DNA from: Epiperipatus broadwayi
Taxonomy: Eukaryota; Onychophora; Udeonychophora; Euonychophora; Peripatidae
Direction: 5' to 3'
NCBI GenBank assembly: GCA_028023455.1
Contig: JAQFVV010006309.1
Span: 3,451,482-3,515,481 of the forward strand
Length of the DNA stretch: 64,000 nt
This document shows positions 46,950 through 58,706 of this stretch, piece by piece (the stretch's first letter is position 1; each line of letters opens with the position of its first letter). Position numbers and translations under genes: made by a program. The notes under the pieces are model-generated. The model was not told the DNA's origin. It saw only the letters and a program-made list of their open reading frames with translations, and made no database searches.

Positions 46950-47900
46950 ACAATTAATTTTTGTTTCATTTAGAACATGATTTCTTTATTATTAAACAAA
47001 TTTTGATATTCATTTTCATTACTTTTTGTGGGTTTTTTGTTGGGACATGATATTTTTTCAACAAATGTTGCTAATTGTAGTTTTTTCTTTTTATCATTTG
47101 AAAACTTCGGACCATTTCACAATGTCAAAAAAATTTGTTTGAATCCCACCGCCGAAAAAATAGAATACAATTATTTGCGACTTGTTTAGAATACCCTTAA
47201 TTCTACCTTTCTTTTCTTTTATTTTTTTTTGTCTTGACTAAATGGCTTTTTCTTATTATTATTATTATTATTAATTTTACTTTTTTTTTTAAACACAACT
47301 TGTTATCACTTTGATTTAGATTATGTTTGAATTAGCCTTTTTTTTGGCTACTACAAGAAACAGCTTTTTGAGTGGGGGAGGGGGGGATTCATACTGTGTA
47401 TTATTAACAAAAAGACAACAAAAATAGTCAATTATTTTAACAGCGCTAAAAAAAGAGAATCAACTTTGGGACTTGTTTCGAATTTTGATTTCTTTTTGGT
47501 TGACGTAATTGTTTTTCTTAATATTAAATCCAAATTTACTTTTGTGTTTTTGCCGATTAAAAAATTGTTTTCAAATACCCATCCCCACCCACACTCGGAA
47601 AAAGAATTGTAACCAAAAAGTCAAGAATTTAACCTTTTTTTTCTTTTTTTGAAACAACTTTTTCTCACTTTTTACTTTGATTTCTATTTCATTCGAATTA
47701 TCTTTTTTTTTTTTAGCCTTCTACAATAAACTGCTTTTGGGGGTGGGGTGTATTTCGTAATTTGTTATTCTTAACAAAAAGTCAACCAAAGTCATCATTT
47801 ATTTTAACCCCGCTGCAAAAAATTGAATCCAAATACTTGTCAATTTCGAATGAAATAAAAAAAACCCAAAAAAAGGAAACAAACTTTGGACTTTTTAAAA
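46950..47900 (+). repeat. Diverged internal modules of the 46817-48516 element
   Basis: Modules of roughly 280-420 bp recur: TTTGGCTACTACAAGAAACA, then GGGGGAGGGGG, TTAACAAAAAGACAAC, TTATTTTAACAGCGCT (about 47340-47450), against TTAGCCTTCTACAATAAACT, GGGGGTGGGG, TTAACAAAAAGTCAACC, TTATTTTAACCCCGCT (about 47710-47815). A weaker third version lies near 47040-47180 (CACCGCCGAAAAAATAGAAT). Confidence 0.65.
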
Positions 47901-48375
47901 TTATTTATTCGATTTTATTGCTGTAATAAAAAGTGGACATTACGTGTGCCTGATAAAAAAAAAAAAAACACAATCTCACTCACTTTCTGTACTCGGCAAT
48001 TTATCTGAAGAAAAGTTTCAAAATTGCACGCTCATCTCAGATCTTTTAGGGGTCTCGAATATTTTCCCCACCATGCTGAAATGTGACTTAGCACGTGAGC
48101 TTTGTCGAAGCCTGTTCGAACATAGACTTTGCCAATTTTTTTACATATTAACCTTTTTTCGGAAAGGATGGGGACCATATGGCAATTCTTAATAATTAAC
48201 AACATTTTTTAAATCGAAATGACATTACTCTATTATGGAGATTTGAAAAAGTTGTACCGTCTTGAAATGTAAACACACTCAAGTGATATGGTAATCATCT
48301 ATGAAAAGAACGAATACGTGTAAATAGCTTCGAAGCACAAAACAGGCCGTAATATTTTTGTGCGATGTCATGTAA

Positions 48376-48442
48376 AGCGGCCTAGCTCAATGGGTTAATA
48401 CAATACGTAAATGTTGTATTAGCCTGTAAGGCCATGGCCACC
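48376..48442 (+). other. tRNA-like unit near the right end of the 46817 element
   Basis: GCGGCCTAGCTCAATGGGTT contains an A-box-like TAGCTCAATGGG. Then AATACAA...TTGTATT forms an anticodon-arm-like hairpin. No convincing B-box follows (GGCCATGGCCACC). Comparable to 4726-4797, which has the B-box but a poor A-box. Confidence 0.5.
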
Positions 48443-48594
48443 GAAACGGCATTTTTATGTGTTTTGACACGTAAATAATGCCCCAAGCAGCCGTGCCCGG
48501 ATTTCAGGCTTTTACCAAAAAAAATTTAAAAATAATATTTCAAAAATGTTATTTTAAACTAATATATATGCATGTATATATGAGCTGGCTGAAA

Positions 48595-48985
48595 ATACCA
48601 GCTCAATGTATATCATGCTGAAATAGCACTCATCAGTTAGTCCTGATCATCATCTCCCATATATATAATCAGTGCTCAGTTTATATTGAGATAGCAAATC
48701 TTCACACTTATGGACAGGCTTCACTCTTCTCCACTATCCAACTCTATAGCCATCCATATCACTGAAAATCTGATGATGGAATGCTCAAAGCCCTGATTAT
48801 ATATGTGTGTGGGAGATGATGATCCGGATCAACTGATGAGTGCTGGTTCAGCATGAAATACATATATTTGAGATTATTTTTCTTTTTCCAATGTAAGTGG
48901 CCATGTATATTGGTTTTATTGGATAGAGTGGATGACTGTAGGGAGCTTGAAAGTCTGGGTTCAAATCCTCATTAATTACATATAG
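48595..48985. mobile_element. Family A in foldback form
   Basis: The left half (minus orientation) reads CATGCTGAAATAGCACTCAT, CAGTTAGTCC, ATCATCTCCCATATATATAA. The right half (plus orientation) mirrors it: TTATATATGTGTGTGGGAGA, TGATGATCC, CAACTGATGAGTGCTGGTTC. A ~130 bp unpaired centre (48665-48796) holds TGGACAGGCTTCACTCTTC. The right half continues to the B-box-like GTCTGGGTTCAAATCC (48952-48968), while the left half is cut off at about 48598. This shows that the single-arm copies elsewhere are halves of a larger palindromic element or that this is a head-to-head pair. Confidence 0.82.
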
Positions 48986-50280
48986 ATTAATTATATACAG
49001 TATATTGTACTTGTATTTCAATAAGCATATAAATAAATTATTGTTAAGAAATACATAATGTTTAATATATTCAATGCACTGAACATCTAAGTCCACATGT
49101 AACACCATAATAATACTTTATAAGTTAAACTCCTATAGAATCATTTTTAATAACTTTGTACTCAATGCCCTCTTTCTCATATCAATGTTAATTTATCAGT
49201 TAGATAATGAATTTCCCACCTTTATTCAATCACCATGTTGTTATATGTTAAATAAATTAAATATTGGTATTCAAAAGGTACGAAACTTTATATTAACATG
49301 ACATTCTTCATTAAGATTATTTATTTACTAAAATGTATTCATATATTTGTTATATTCTATGTCAATGTATGCAGACTAATTGTGCATATTAGAAATAATT
49401 TGTTCTTATTATGCAGTGGTTAGTTTATTATATAAGCTATTTATTTTTCCTTGATTTATAAATTATTTATTTTTTACAAAAATTAAATAAAAAAAGTTGT
49501 TGCATAATTCAACCTTCCTTACCTACAAACATAACCTTTTCTTTAATAAGCTTTTAAAGAAAAACATAATCCGCAATCTTTTTTTTATTAGTGATATATT
49601 ATTAATGACATTGTTTTGTTGAAGTGATTTTTTTATCTGAAAAATGATTAATTAATCATTTTAAAAAGTCTACATCCTGCTGTCTATTTTTTATTAAAGA
49701 ATTTTTTATGAATACATCTGTAAATGAAGTGATAGATAAATGAGTGAATTGAATAAAGTTCTAGTATTATTACAATGTCTTAATTTATACAGAATTTTTT
49801 TTAAAATCCATATAAATTTTACTTGCGTTTAAAATAAACCTTATGGCTATGTAGAGAGGGCAAGAGTTAAGCTTATTCCACTCATATTTAAGATCACATA
49901 TTATTTAATTTTTGATGGATTAGTATGTGTGTGAATCTTCTTAAAGGTTGACTTTATTCATAAAGCAATCTGATTTTGTCTTAAAGTCTTTTTTACTTTT
50001 TCAACATAAATAAATCAATTTATAATCAGAATTAACAAGGAAACAAATATAAAATAAAAATTTCTCTAAAATAAATAGTATTGAAAAAACGTAAAAAAAA
50101 AAAAACTTTGATTCCATAAGCAAATTATATATTTTTTATTTAATAGTTCAATTATTATCAAAAGATGTATTTCCAAAAATAGATAGTTAAAATTCTATAA
50201 TTTTATACATCTTTTCTACTTTGCTGTAGAATTATCTTTTAAAAAAAACATTCTAGTTTTTAAAATGATCTCTGAATTTG
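48986..50280. other. AT-rich stretch, nothing recognised
   Basis: No supported feature. Confidence 0.5.
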
Positions 50281-50359
50281 CAATTAACTTAAAGAATATG
50301 GAATTCTTCAAATTTAAACTAAAATCACATTGCTGTTTCAGAAATAGATGTGAATGAGG

Positions 50360-50550
50360 AGATGATTATAGACGATCAGTTGAAGTCGTAAGCTTGGATC
50401 TCAAAAGATTGTAAAAGACCTAGAAAAAGATTGCATGTGATATGAGTAGATAAAATATAAAAGTTTGTTGGTGTGAGTAGAGAAGAGAGGTATGAATCAG
50501 AAAAACTGAATTAAACTTAGAGAAACTATCATTCTCTTGAGGATTATTAA
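50360..50550 (+). pseudogene. Decayed RTE-type LINE C-terminus (copy 1 of a direct pair)
   Basis: Plus-strand frame from 50395: WISKDCKRPRKRLHVI, stop, VDKI, stop, KFVGVSREERYESEKLN, stops, RNYHSLEDY, then TAA at 50548. This follows the RTE C-terminal pattern W-x-P-R-D-x-K-R-P-x-x-R-P...W-V-D-x-I...W...L-R-E-T-Y-H-x-L. Upstream, DDYRRSVEVV (about 50362) sits where D-N-R-W is expected. Stops and a frameshift make it dead. About 260 bp around it is repeated at 51288-51545. Confidence 0.75.
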
Positions 50551-51287
50551 TAGTTGAAAATGAGAATGGGTGATATGTATAACTCATTTATTACAATTTT
50601 AATGTATTCATTGCTCTAATAAGTTCATTTGAGGCAATGGTCAAATATACCCAGTACTCACATTCCAGAAAGTTATTAGTTACCCCGAGTTTAACTTGAT
50701 TCATTGCAGACATTGTTGAGAAGATTGGGTAGCATTAGTATTAAACTTTACTATTTAGCCTTAACCACAGAGATATTTTCAGCAATAGTTATAGCTCCAG
50801 TGAGTTTTTAACTTCTTCAGTATAATGCTTCAGTAAGATATAGTAAGTGGTGTGGATGTTGTTAGAAAGCAATATCCTTGTACTTAAATTTAAGTGATTT
50901 ACTTTCTATCATGAATACATCCAATATCTCTTAGTATAAAAATTACTTTATTTTAATTAAAGATCTGATAATTGCTAATTTCACTATTTTTTACAGAGAA
51001 TATTTGGCTGTCTTTAATTAACAAACTGTCAAAGTTGAAATTATATGTGATTATGTGTGACTGAATTTGTTAACTTTTGATGGTTCATATTTTAATGTTG
51101 TTTTTTTTTTACTACAGCTTTAATTTACTTTTACAGGAAGATATATGATTTTGAAACTCTTTTAGTTCATTCTGGACTATTTCAACAATGATGTTATTTT
51201 ATATTTTTTAATAAACTACACACATTGGTGTGAAACTGAAGAGTTTTATGCATTGTGAACTCCAGAAAATGAATTGACTGAACTTTA
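50551..51287. other. Spacer between the two RTE relics
   Basis: AT-rich sequence with no supported gene. The two RTE relics start about 960 bp apart. Confidence 0.5.
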
Positions 51288-51327
51288 CATCACATTGCTA
51301 TTTCAGAAATAGATGTAAATAAAGAGG

Positions 51328-51516
51328 TGATAATAGATGGGAAGTTAAAGACTTAAGCTTGGATCTCAAAAGATTGTAAAAGATCTAGGAAAAGATCAAT
51401 TGTGATATGGGTAAATGAAATATAAAAGTTTGTTCGGTGTGAGTAGAGAAGAGAGGTATGGATTAGAAAAACTGTATTAAACTTAGAGAAACTATCATTC
51501 TTTTGTGGATTGTTAA
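51328..51516 (+). pseudogene. Decayed RTE-type LINE C-terminus (copy 2 of a direct pair)
   Basis: DNRWEVKDLSL (51328) then, one frame over, WISKDCKRSRKRSIVIWVNE followed by I-stop-KFVR, with the later part matching the copy at 50360 base for base over long runs (GTGAGTAGAGAAGAGAGGTA, TTAGAGAAACTATCATTCT). It keeps DNRW, which is degraded in copy 1. The repeat begins upstream at about 51288 (TCACATTGCTATTTCAGAAA), the same point as in copy 1. Confidence 0.75.
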
Positions 51517-51600
51517 TGGTTGAAAATGAGGGTGAATGATATATATAATACAAATAAAATGTCTTAATTAAAAAACTATTACAATAAAAAATAATAAATT

Positions 51601-51870
51601 TAATGGTAATAATCTATTATATAGAGTCGTTCAATCCACAGAAGCACTTTCAGTTAATTTCTTAACCTGCCTTAACTGCCATTAAAGGGAATAAAATTAA
51701 TTTAATTAATAGATAATCTGCTAACATTAAAATTTGGGAATTATGGGATTTGATGACATTTGCTTCCATTTTGTTATTTGAATTTAACGGCAGTTGAAGC
51801 AGGTTACGGAATTAACTGAAAGTACTTCTGCAGATTGAAAGACTGTATATAATAGTTTATTACTGTTATA
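51601..51870. mobile_element. Foldback element, ~270 bp
   Basis: Left GGTAATAATCTATTATATAG, TTCAATCCACAGAAGCACTT, TCAGTTAATTTCTTAACCTG is mirrored on the right by CAGGTTACGGAATTAACTGA, AAGTACTTCTGCAGATTGAA, CTGTATATAATAGTTTATTA. Arms are about 95 bp with ~15 % mismatch and the centre is about 80 bp. No coding capacity. Confidence 0.88.
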
Positions 51871-52089
51871 TTTATTATTTTTATTATATATATAATAAAA
51901 ATATAGTGGAAAGTATATGTGAACTTCATTTCTAGTTAGGATCATGATCATCACAGAGTTTATTTGTGTTTTTTATAAATTGTTCATGCTAATTTTTAAC
52001 TCACCATTTGGAAAAATTTTGGTATTATTAATAAATTACTATTACCTTTATTTTCAGTATTATGTTAAGTAAAAAAATTGAATGATTTT

Positions 52090-52225
52090 ACTGTTCAGAA
52101 GTTCATAAAAAATTTGAGCACTTAGAGTGACTAAGCTGAGCCAGAATACATGTATCATGAATCCCAGATTTTGCCATTCTCCAATTGCACCAATCTTTGT
52201 AAGACATCATGTTTAACATCTAACA
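52090..52225 (+). repeat. Dispersed repeat family C, second copy
   Basis: CAGAAGTTCATAAAAAATTT, GAGCACTTAGAG and TTCTCCAATTGCACCA match 9256-9345 in the same order. Confidence 0.55.
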
Positions 52226-54190
52226 ATTTACTTTTATTCCAGCTTGTGAAATGTGTTTTTAAACCTTTTTTGCTAATAGTGAATTAGTGAGAGTTTCTTG
52301 ACTTACAATCACTCTTTAGTTATTAGGTTTTTATTAAAATTTAACCAAAATATTTATTTTCCTAAAATGTTAAAAATATGTTTACATTCAGGTTACAACA
52401 ATTATATTGACAGATATGGTATGAAAGTTGTTTTTACTTAAGATAGTTCTCTTTGTTTTGTATTTTTCTGTTAATATTTAAGTTTTATTCAGACATTTCT
52501 TTTTTTTAATATCTTGCTCATTTTATTTTCATTATAATGAGCATTAATAATTATCATTTTAATTTATTTTGTATATAAAAAATATCTAAGTAAATTTATA
52601 CAACAGAGAATACTATTATACAACAACAATTATAAAGTATTATTATTGATATGAGTTATAATAGTGTTACATTCAATACTCTATGTTACTAATATCATTT
52701 TATAAATTATTTCTTATTAATTATTCATTTATTTTACTACTTCTAAAATCATCTCTACAAAAAAACTTCATTTTGATATTTTTTTATATGAATTATACAC
52801 TTATTATTCTCATTTGTCTATTCTAAAAATATATAGTCTTTTATTATTGAAAATGTTTTCTAATAAGCGTTTTAATGAAACTATTAAGAGCAATTTTAAT
52901 GCTCAATTTTATTTTTATATATCTTTGAAACTAAATCAAATATAATAACTAACTATTTATATCTTTAATAAATTACAATAATTATCCAATACTATCCAAA
53001 ATATAATTTATTGTTGCATATTATTATGCAATATATTCTATACTTGAAATCAAAATTTAAAATCAATTTTCATTAATCAGGAAATAGCTCAAATTTAATA
53101 GTTATATTTAACTTTCCATTTTTCAATGAACTGTTTAGTTTTGTTTATTATCTGTTTAAAACAGATAAATATAAATCATGAATTACAACTGCACAAAGAA
53201 AGATCATTACGTGAAGTTGGTATTCCTTGAGCATGAAATAAAATCATGATGTATGCAACAAACAAAAGAGACTTGTATTGCTTTATCCAGAAAGTGTAAT
53301 ATGCAAATCAATAAATATACATATTAACTGCCTTTTTTAAATCATTTTTTTCTTGCAAGAATAGTGTCAGCCGCTGAGTTTGAGGGTTATGGTTGAAAGC
53401 TTTGTCCAGCCATTTATTATTTAAAGTTTAAATAAGTTAATTTTTTTTGGAAGCAAATAAACACATCATAGAATTACGTAGTAAAGGAAAAGAAGTAACA
53501 ATTGTTATAAAATTAAAGAATAAGGATCTTTTAAAGATAAATATAGTTAGCATAAAATAGGTTATTTAGATATCAAATCTATAAACTGTGAAAGATAGAA
53601 TTTTTCAAGATGTTATCATTAAGATTTCACACTTGATTAATGGATGGAAGATTGTGAATATTTGAAATTTTTGTAAACCATACTATGAGTTGTTGATTAT
53701 AAATGAGCATCCCAAAAAACACCAAATAACTATCATTGTAAATTATGTTACTCCGTGTCTGTTGGCACTGTGATTCATATTATAGATTCAGGTATTAATT
53801 GCTACATCTTGCCTAACTAAGGCTGGTTGCATATCTTAACTTGAATTAGTACTTTAAATATAAAAATTCACAATTGATATATTTCTGAGGTCTAATGTAT
53901 AACTTTTTTTTTGTTTTCCTATATCTTTGTCTATTATCTTCATAGCTTTCCAGTATATCCATAATCATCTAGAATATTTTTTTTTCTTTTTACAAAAAAT
54001 CCTTTATACATTATCATTTATAATCTATCTTTTTTAATTACATCATTTGTAATTTTAAAAATAACTTATTTTATTATGATATTGTTTTAAAAATTTAACT
54101 ATATTACAGTTCTTATGAATTTAAGTACTAAAACATCACATGATTATCAGTTCTTATGCTTATACAAGCTGTTAAAACAGTAGCAAATTT
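52226..54190. other. AT-rich stretch, nothing recognised
   Basis: No supported feature in about 2 kb. Confidence 0.5.
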
Positions 54191-54192
54191 CT

Positions 54193-54372
54193 TCAAATAG
54201 TAGTATACCACCAAATGCAAGTCATAGTAATCAATGGATTCCAAGGCTCCTCATTGATGAAGGTCATAAGCTAGAAACTAATTTGGGGACACTAGTTAGG
54301 GATTTTGATGCATAAACCATCTACAATCGATTGATTACTATGGCTTGCACTGGATGGCACTACTACTATTCT
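54193..54372. mobile_element. Foldback family B, shortened palindrome
   Basis: The left TAGTAGTATACCACCAAATG, CAAGTCATAGTAATCAATGG is mirrored by TCGATTGATTACTATGGCTT, GCACTGGATGGCACTACTAC. The centre keeps only the arm part reading AAGGCTCCTCATTGATGAAG, AGCTAGAAACTAATTTGGGG and TAGTTAGGGATTTTGATGCA. It is an internally deleted version of the 20538-21222 element. Confidence 0.85.
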
Positions 54373-54970
54373 GATGAGTTTACATGTTTATTTGTTTTTT
54401 TGTGAAAATCAAAATATAATTATTTATTATTCTTCATTTATTGATGATATGACAAGTTCCAAAATTAATACTTTTAAAATAATATTTTTTAAATCATTTC
54501 TTTTGCCAAAAAATCCTTTCTAGCCAAGTAAAAATATAAAAAACAACAACACCAAAAAAAATTTTGTTCAAATTATTTCTGCATTAGAAATGTCATGATT
54601 TCACTTTTATTATCACCTGCAGCCACATGATGCAGAAAACATTTATTTAAAACTGTATAAAGATGTGGCAAGAAGATAATTTATAAATCAGGTGATTTAA
54701 GTTAAACTATTTTGCTCAAATTCATTTAAGCTGTAAGAAGCAACTTAAAAAAAAAATTCTTGATATTAGAACTGACATAATTTTTAGTATTTTAAAATTA
54801 AAACAAACATTTTTTATATCTTAATTAAATATTAAATGTTACATTAAATAAATAGCTAAAAATTTAATGTCTATAATGCTAATAACCACAAGATATTTCT
54901 CAGCATTCTCTCACAATTATATAAGCATTTGAAAAATGAAATATGTCTGTTATATTTATATTTCATAAAT
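54373..54970. other. AT-rich stretch, nothing recognised
   Basis: No supported feature. Confidence 0.5.
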
Positions 54971-54971
54971 G

Positions 54972-55642
54972 TTTTTTTTCTTAATGATGAAAGTTTATTC
55001 ATAAAAAACAACAACAACAGATACAAATATAGTTAGAAAAAGGTTTACAAGGGAGTGATTATATGATAAATTGAAATTTCAGAAGCAACATGGAAAGAGG
55101 GGAAGGATACATGTGAAAGGGGAAATGGTGTGTAGTCCAGGCCAGTCCACAATGCATGTCTTCATTGGGCATTGAGTCCTATGACAGAGTCTGAAAGGAT
55201 GGGAGTTGGAGGATTGCCCAAGGGTCTGTGAGGAGTGGAGGTGGGGCTAGTTTGGTATTTTTGGTTTTGAGAGAGTGAATTAGGTCCAATAGCTTTTGAT
55301 TCACTGAGTGGACTCTCTGGTCAAAAATAATGGCACATTGGAGCAACCAGAGTGCATAGATGAGGAAAACTGATAATCTGATAGTTGCAAAGACCCCTGT
55401 TTCTATGGATTTTTGGAGGTTGAAGATGGTATTCCTGTGCAAGGAAAGGCAGGAGTTGATGACATGTCTCACTCCAAGCAGAAAGGGACATTTAAGTAGG
55501 AAGTGCTGGTGGGTTTCATTGTCAGTTTTACAGAACTGGCATATGGGAGAGATCTTGGTGAAACCTCTATGGTTGACCAAAAATTGATTTGTGGGAAGGC
55601 AGTGAAGATTGATTTTGAGGAGGAAATCAAGGAATGTTTTTC
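54972..55642 (-). mobile_element. 5'-truncated non-LTR retrotransposon (LINE)
   Basis: Minus-strand LINE fragment: coding sequence from about 55642 to 55179, ~200 bp of 3' UTR, a GAATAAA signal (minus strand of 54994-55000) and a terminal A8 (54972-54979). The 5' end coincides with the start of a palindrome at 55637. The clade is not certain; the zinc-knuckle tail is used by several LINE groups. Confidence 0.78.
55179..55642 (-). CDS. C-terminal fragment of a LINE reverse transcriptase protein with CCHC zinc knuckle
   Basis: Open without stops from the truncation at ~55642 (after a TAA in the palindrome) to TAG at 55179, about 154 codons. The upstream part reads RKTFLDFLLKINLHCLPTNQ, typical of the region after the thumb in LINE proteins. 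Then comes the knuckle CQFC...H..H..KC, with C at about 55541 and 55532, H at about 55505 and C at about 55490 (C-x2-C-x8-H-x4-C), preceded by E-T as in the zf-RVT family. The RT domain and endonuclease are missing. No initiator Met is expected. It has no stop or frameshift, so it is younger than the RTE relics. No function in this state. Confidence 0.8.
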
Positions 55643-55796
55643 GTGTTACAGATATTTATTTTATTCAGCTAAGTGCTTTCAATACTAAAATGTATCATAA
55701 TCATAGCATTATATAATTAAAGATCTGCTATGGTTGTGATACATTTTAGTATCGAAAGTGATTAGCTGAATAAAATAAATATCTGTAACATGAAAA
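55637..55796. mobile_element. Foldback element at the LINE 5' junction, ~160 bp
   Basis: Left TTTTTCGTGTTACAGATATT, TATTTTATTCAGCTAA, ACTAAAATGTATCATAATCA is mirrored by GTGATACATTTTAGTATCGA, TTAGCTGAATAAAATAAATA, TCTGTAACATGAAAAA. Arms ~75 bp with about 8 mismatches and a loop of roughly 10 bp at 55712-55722. The LINE reading frame ends inside the left arm's first bases. Confidence 0.9.
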
Positions 55797-58700
55797 AAAA
55801 AAACTGTTCTGCTGTTAAATGTGTAAAAATTTGCAAAATCATTACAGTTAGTTTAGAAAATAATTAAAATATTTATATTTGAATTTTTTTTTTTTTAGTT
55901 TTTTAATAAAACTACATCTAAAAACATCAATCTTTGCAGTTAGACAAAAGTCAGTGTTAATCAAAATTCAGTAATTTATCTAAAATACTATTAGTATGAA
56001 TCTCTTAACTGCTCATTAATAAAGTTTGGTAATATAATTATCCTTATTAACAATTAAATTACTCTCTTTCTAGAAATATTTATAACATATCCATAAATAA
56101 ACTGATATAGAATTTAAATTGTGTCATTCATATGTGTAGACATCTGCTATGACTCCCTCGTAATTTTCTAATAATTGGTTTGTTATTTAAGTATAATATA
56201 ATGGAGATGAAAGCTGATTCGATAAATATTATAATATAGTTATTAATAGTTGTTTATTTCAATCTTATTTTGATTGATTATTTATTTAGCCAGTTAAAGT
56301 ACCACAACACATCCTGCAGTTCAAGAGTACTATGAGTTTGGCTTCAATTGCCGAAAGCATGTTTTGCAAGTATAAAGAAATTAACATTGAATAATCTTTT
56401 CTTAAGACAATATTTAAAATGGACTGTATATATCTATTGCAAATAGATAAGAAGAGAAGAAAAGACATGTAAAATTGATTAGATATTGAATATTCTGAAA
56501 ACTTCCGAAAAATGAGTCAGTGTGATTTTAGATAATATGCTAATACTGGTATTATAATTTATTTTTCTATTAACCTCATCACTGATAATAATTAAACAAA
56601 AAATTTCATTGATGATGACTTGGGTGGTACTTAAAATCATAACTTCCATAATCAAGTCTACATTGTTTTTCTTTTTTGGATAACTTGGTTATTGGATATT
56701 TCAACATAATTAATCTTCTGAATAGTGAAAATAAATTTTAGTCAACATCCAAAATATTGTCTTTCTTACGATACACAAGCATATTTATTTGCATGCTTAC
56801 ATTTAAATACCTTTTAAAAAATAAAAATAAATTATTTACCTGAAAGAGCAAGTATATTATATCATAACAGAATGTATGGTGGCCTCCTCTCTTTTAAGAT
56901 TTAATTAATAGATGGATTGTTTTCAGTGAAGTATCCCGAAGTATATCATTGGCTATTTTGTTAGAAAATGAATACTTAAAAATTGTATGATATATCTATT
57001 AATAATAAATATTATACATCCAAATTTCTATTGGATTTTATTCATATCTAATATTATACTATTTCACAATCAGTGCTAACTTAATATTATTTCTTCTTTT
57101 AACACAAGCTTTAAATTACTCAGCATTTCAAGCCGAAAGATTTTAGAATATTCAAGACTCTTATGTTAATTAAAACAATCAAGTATCCTCAATAATATAA
57201 TGCAGCCACCAATCTTATATACAAGTGACATAATGCAAAATATCACTAGGCCAAACTAATCACATATACAAAAGAAAAATGAATAACAATTCTAAAACTA
57301 GTGATATTTAAAGATTATGGTTTAATTTTTACAAAAGTGAGCAAAGAAGGATAACACTGTTCTAATTGTTACATTTATAATCCACACAGCAATCATTACA
57401 AATATGCACTCACATGTATACCAAACGATCATTACATATACATGGAAATTTTTATTGATATATGTAAATGAACCATATAATTTACCAAATTCATTATATT
57501 ATCAAACATTGGAAAGTACATAAATATATTTAATAAAATACTGAAATATAAAATGTATTAAATTAATAATTAACTTTGTTTAATGTAATTTTTTATAAAC
57601 AACTGGATTTGAGTTTTCTTATATATTTGGTAATAGATTAAAAATTCTTGATATGGTATTGGTTTAAAAAGCATTTGAAAGAAGAGACTTAAATAATCAA
57701 TTATTAATTTTAGATGAAGATTGCTCTAGCAATCAATAAAAACATGACACAAAGAATATGAGAAAAATTAGAAATTAATCTAATTTTAAATAATTGAAAT
57801 TAATTGGTAAATATATTCCTTAAGTTAACTAAGTTGAAATTGAATTTTTCAGCTGGCTTGTTTATTTTAAAAAGTTTAAAGGACTTTATAATACAGAGCA
57901 ACTACAAGCTAGATAGGATAAATTCACCTTTTCATTAAGATAAATCAAAAGTCCATTCTTTATTGCTATCCAAATAAACTAAAGTCAGGTAGCTATGAAC
58001 CTAAACAATGATCTAAACTTCACCAGCTTTCTCAAAGCTATATATTAGCCCAGAAATAATATCTACATGATCAAAGATAATAAAAATCAATGAAGTTTGA
58101 AACTGAGAAAATTATTCCTTAATTTGTCATTTCAGAATGGCTTGCAGATATGAGTCGGAACATTTTTGAAAACAAAAGTGAATTAATATCATCAAATAAA
58201 CTCCTAACTGTTGTTGATCAAATTGTCAATCATGAATTGAACTTTTGTAAGATAAATTTAAATTACATAGCTAAAAAGATCACGTTATCTTGATATTGTA
58301 CAACCCAGGCAGAATATTTATTATTCACCAGCAATGACATTTTGTTATATTTTAAAAATGTATAGCTCTTATTTGCATATACTGTTTCAATTATGTATAA
58401 TATATACTGCTAAGAGACAAGTTCTTGGATTTATTATCTATATGATTCTCTTGCTGTGCACTTTGATTCTCTGTCTTCTTTTTTTCCTCTTCTTATCCTT
58501 ATATAGTTTTTGCATGCGCCATGAAACAAACCTTCCCTTCTACCTAATCTTTTTTTTTGTTCTGGATTTATTTTATCTGATAATTAATACTAATCAGTTG
58601 TTTTTCTTTTTCTATTCTAGCTTTAACTAAATCTGGTAATTACTATTATTTGGCTGCTTTTCTTTGTTTATTTTTCAATCTATATTGAAATAAACTATGA
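55797..58700. other. Long AT-rich stretch, nothing recognised
   Basis: About 2.9 kb without a supported feature; small open frames (for example 56286-56468 minus and 58334-58630 plus) look like AT-rich noise. Confidence 0.5.
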
Positions 58701-58706
58701 AACATA

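Larger units (their letters stand above)
46817..48516. mobile_element. 1.7 kb element with ~33 bp terminal inverted repeats
   Basis: The left end GGTAAAAGCCTGAAATCCGG (46817) is the exact reverse complement of the right end CCGGATTTCAGGCTTTTACC (48497-48516). The mirror continues inward with mismatches (GCAAAGCCGCTTGG against CCAAGCAGCCGTGC). Inside are repeated modules (see 46950-47900), an 82-codon frame 47944-48192 without recognised motifs, and a tRNA-like unit near the right end. A phrase close to the right end, ATTTTTATGTGTTTT (48451), is shared with the nested insertion in E1 (4814). No transposase seen, so non-autonomous. Superfamily unknown. Confidence 0.82.

Noticed and set aside
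50325-51545. LTR retrotransposon with two LTRs
   Set aside because: The repeats contain RTE LINE C-terminal coding motifs and no primer-binding site, TG...CA ends or gag/pol between them.
55360-55688. Plus-strand open frames overlapping the LINE
   Set aside because: Antisense shadows of the LINE zinc-knuckle coding region.
58334-58630. 98-codon hydrophobic plus-strand frame
   Set aside because: T-rich sequence translates to Leu/Phe/Ile runs; no start context or family.
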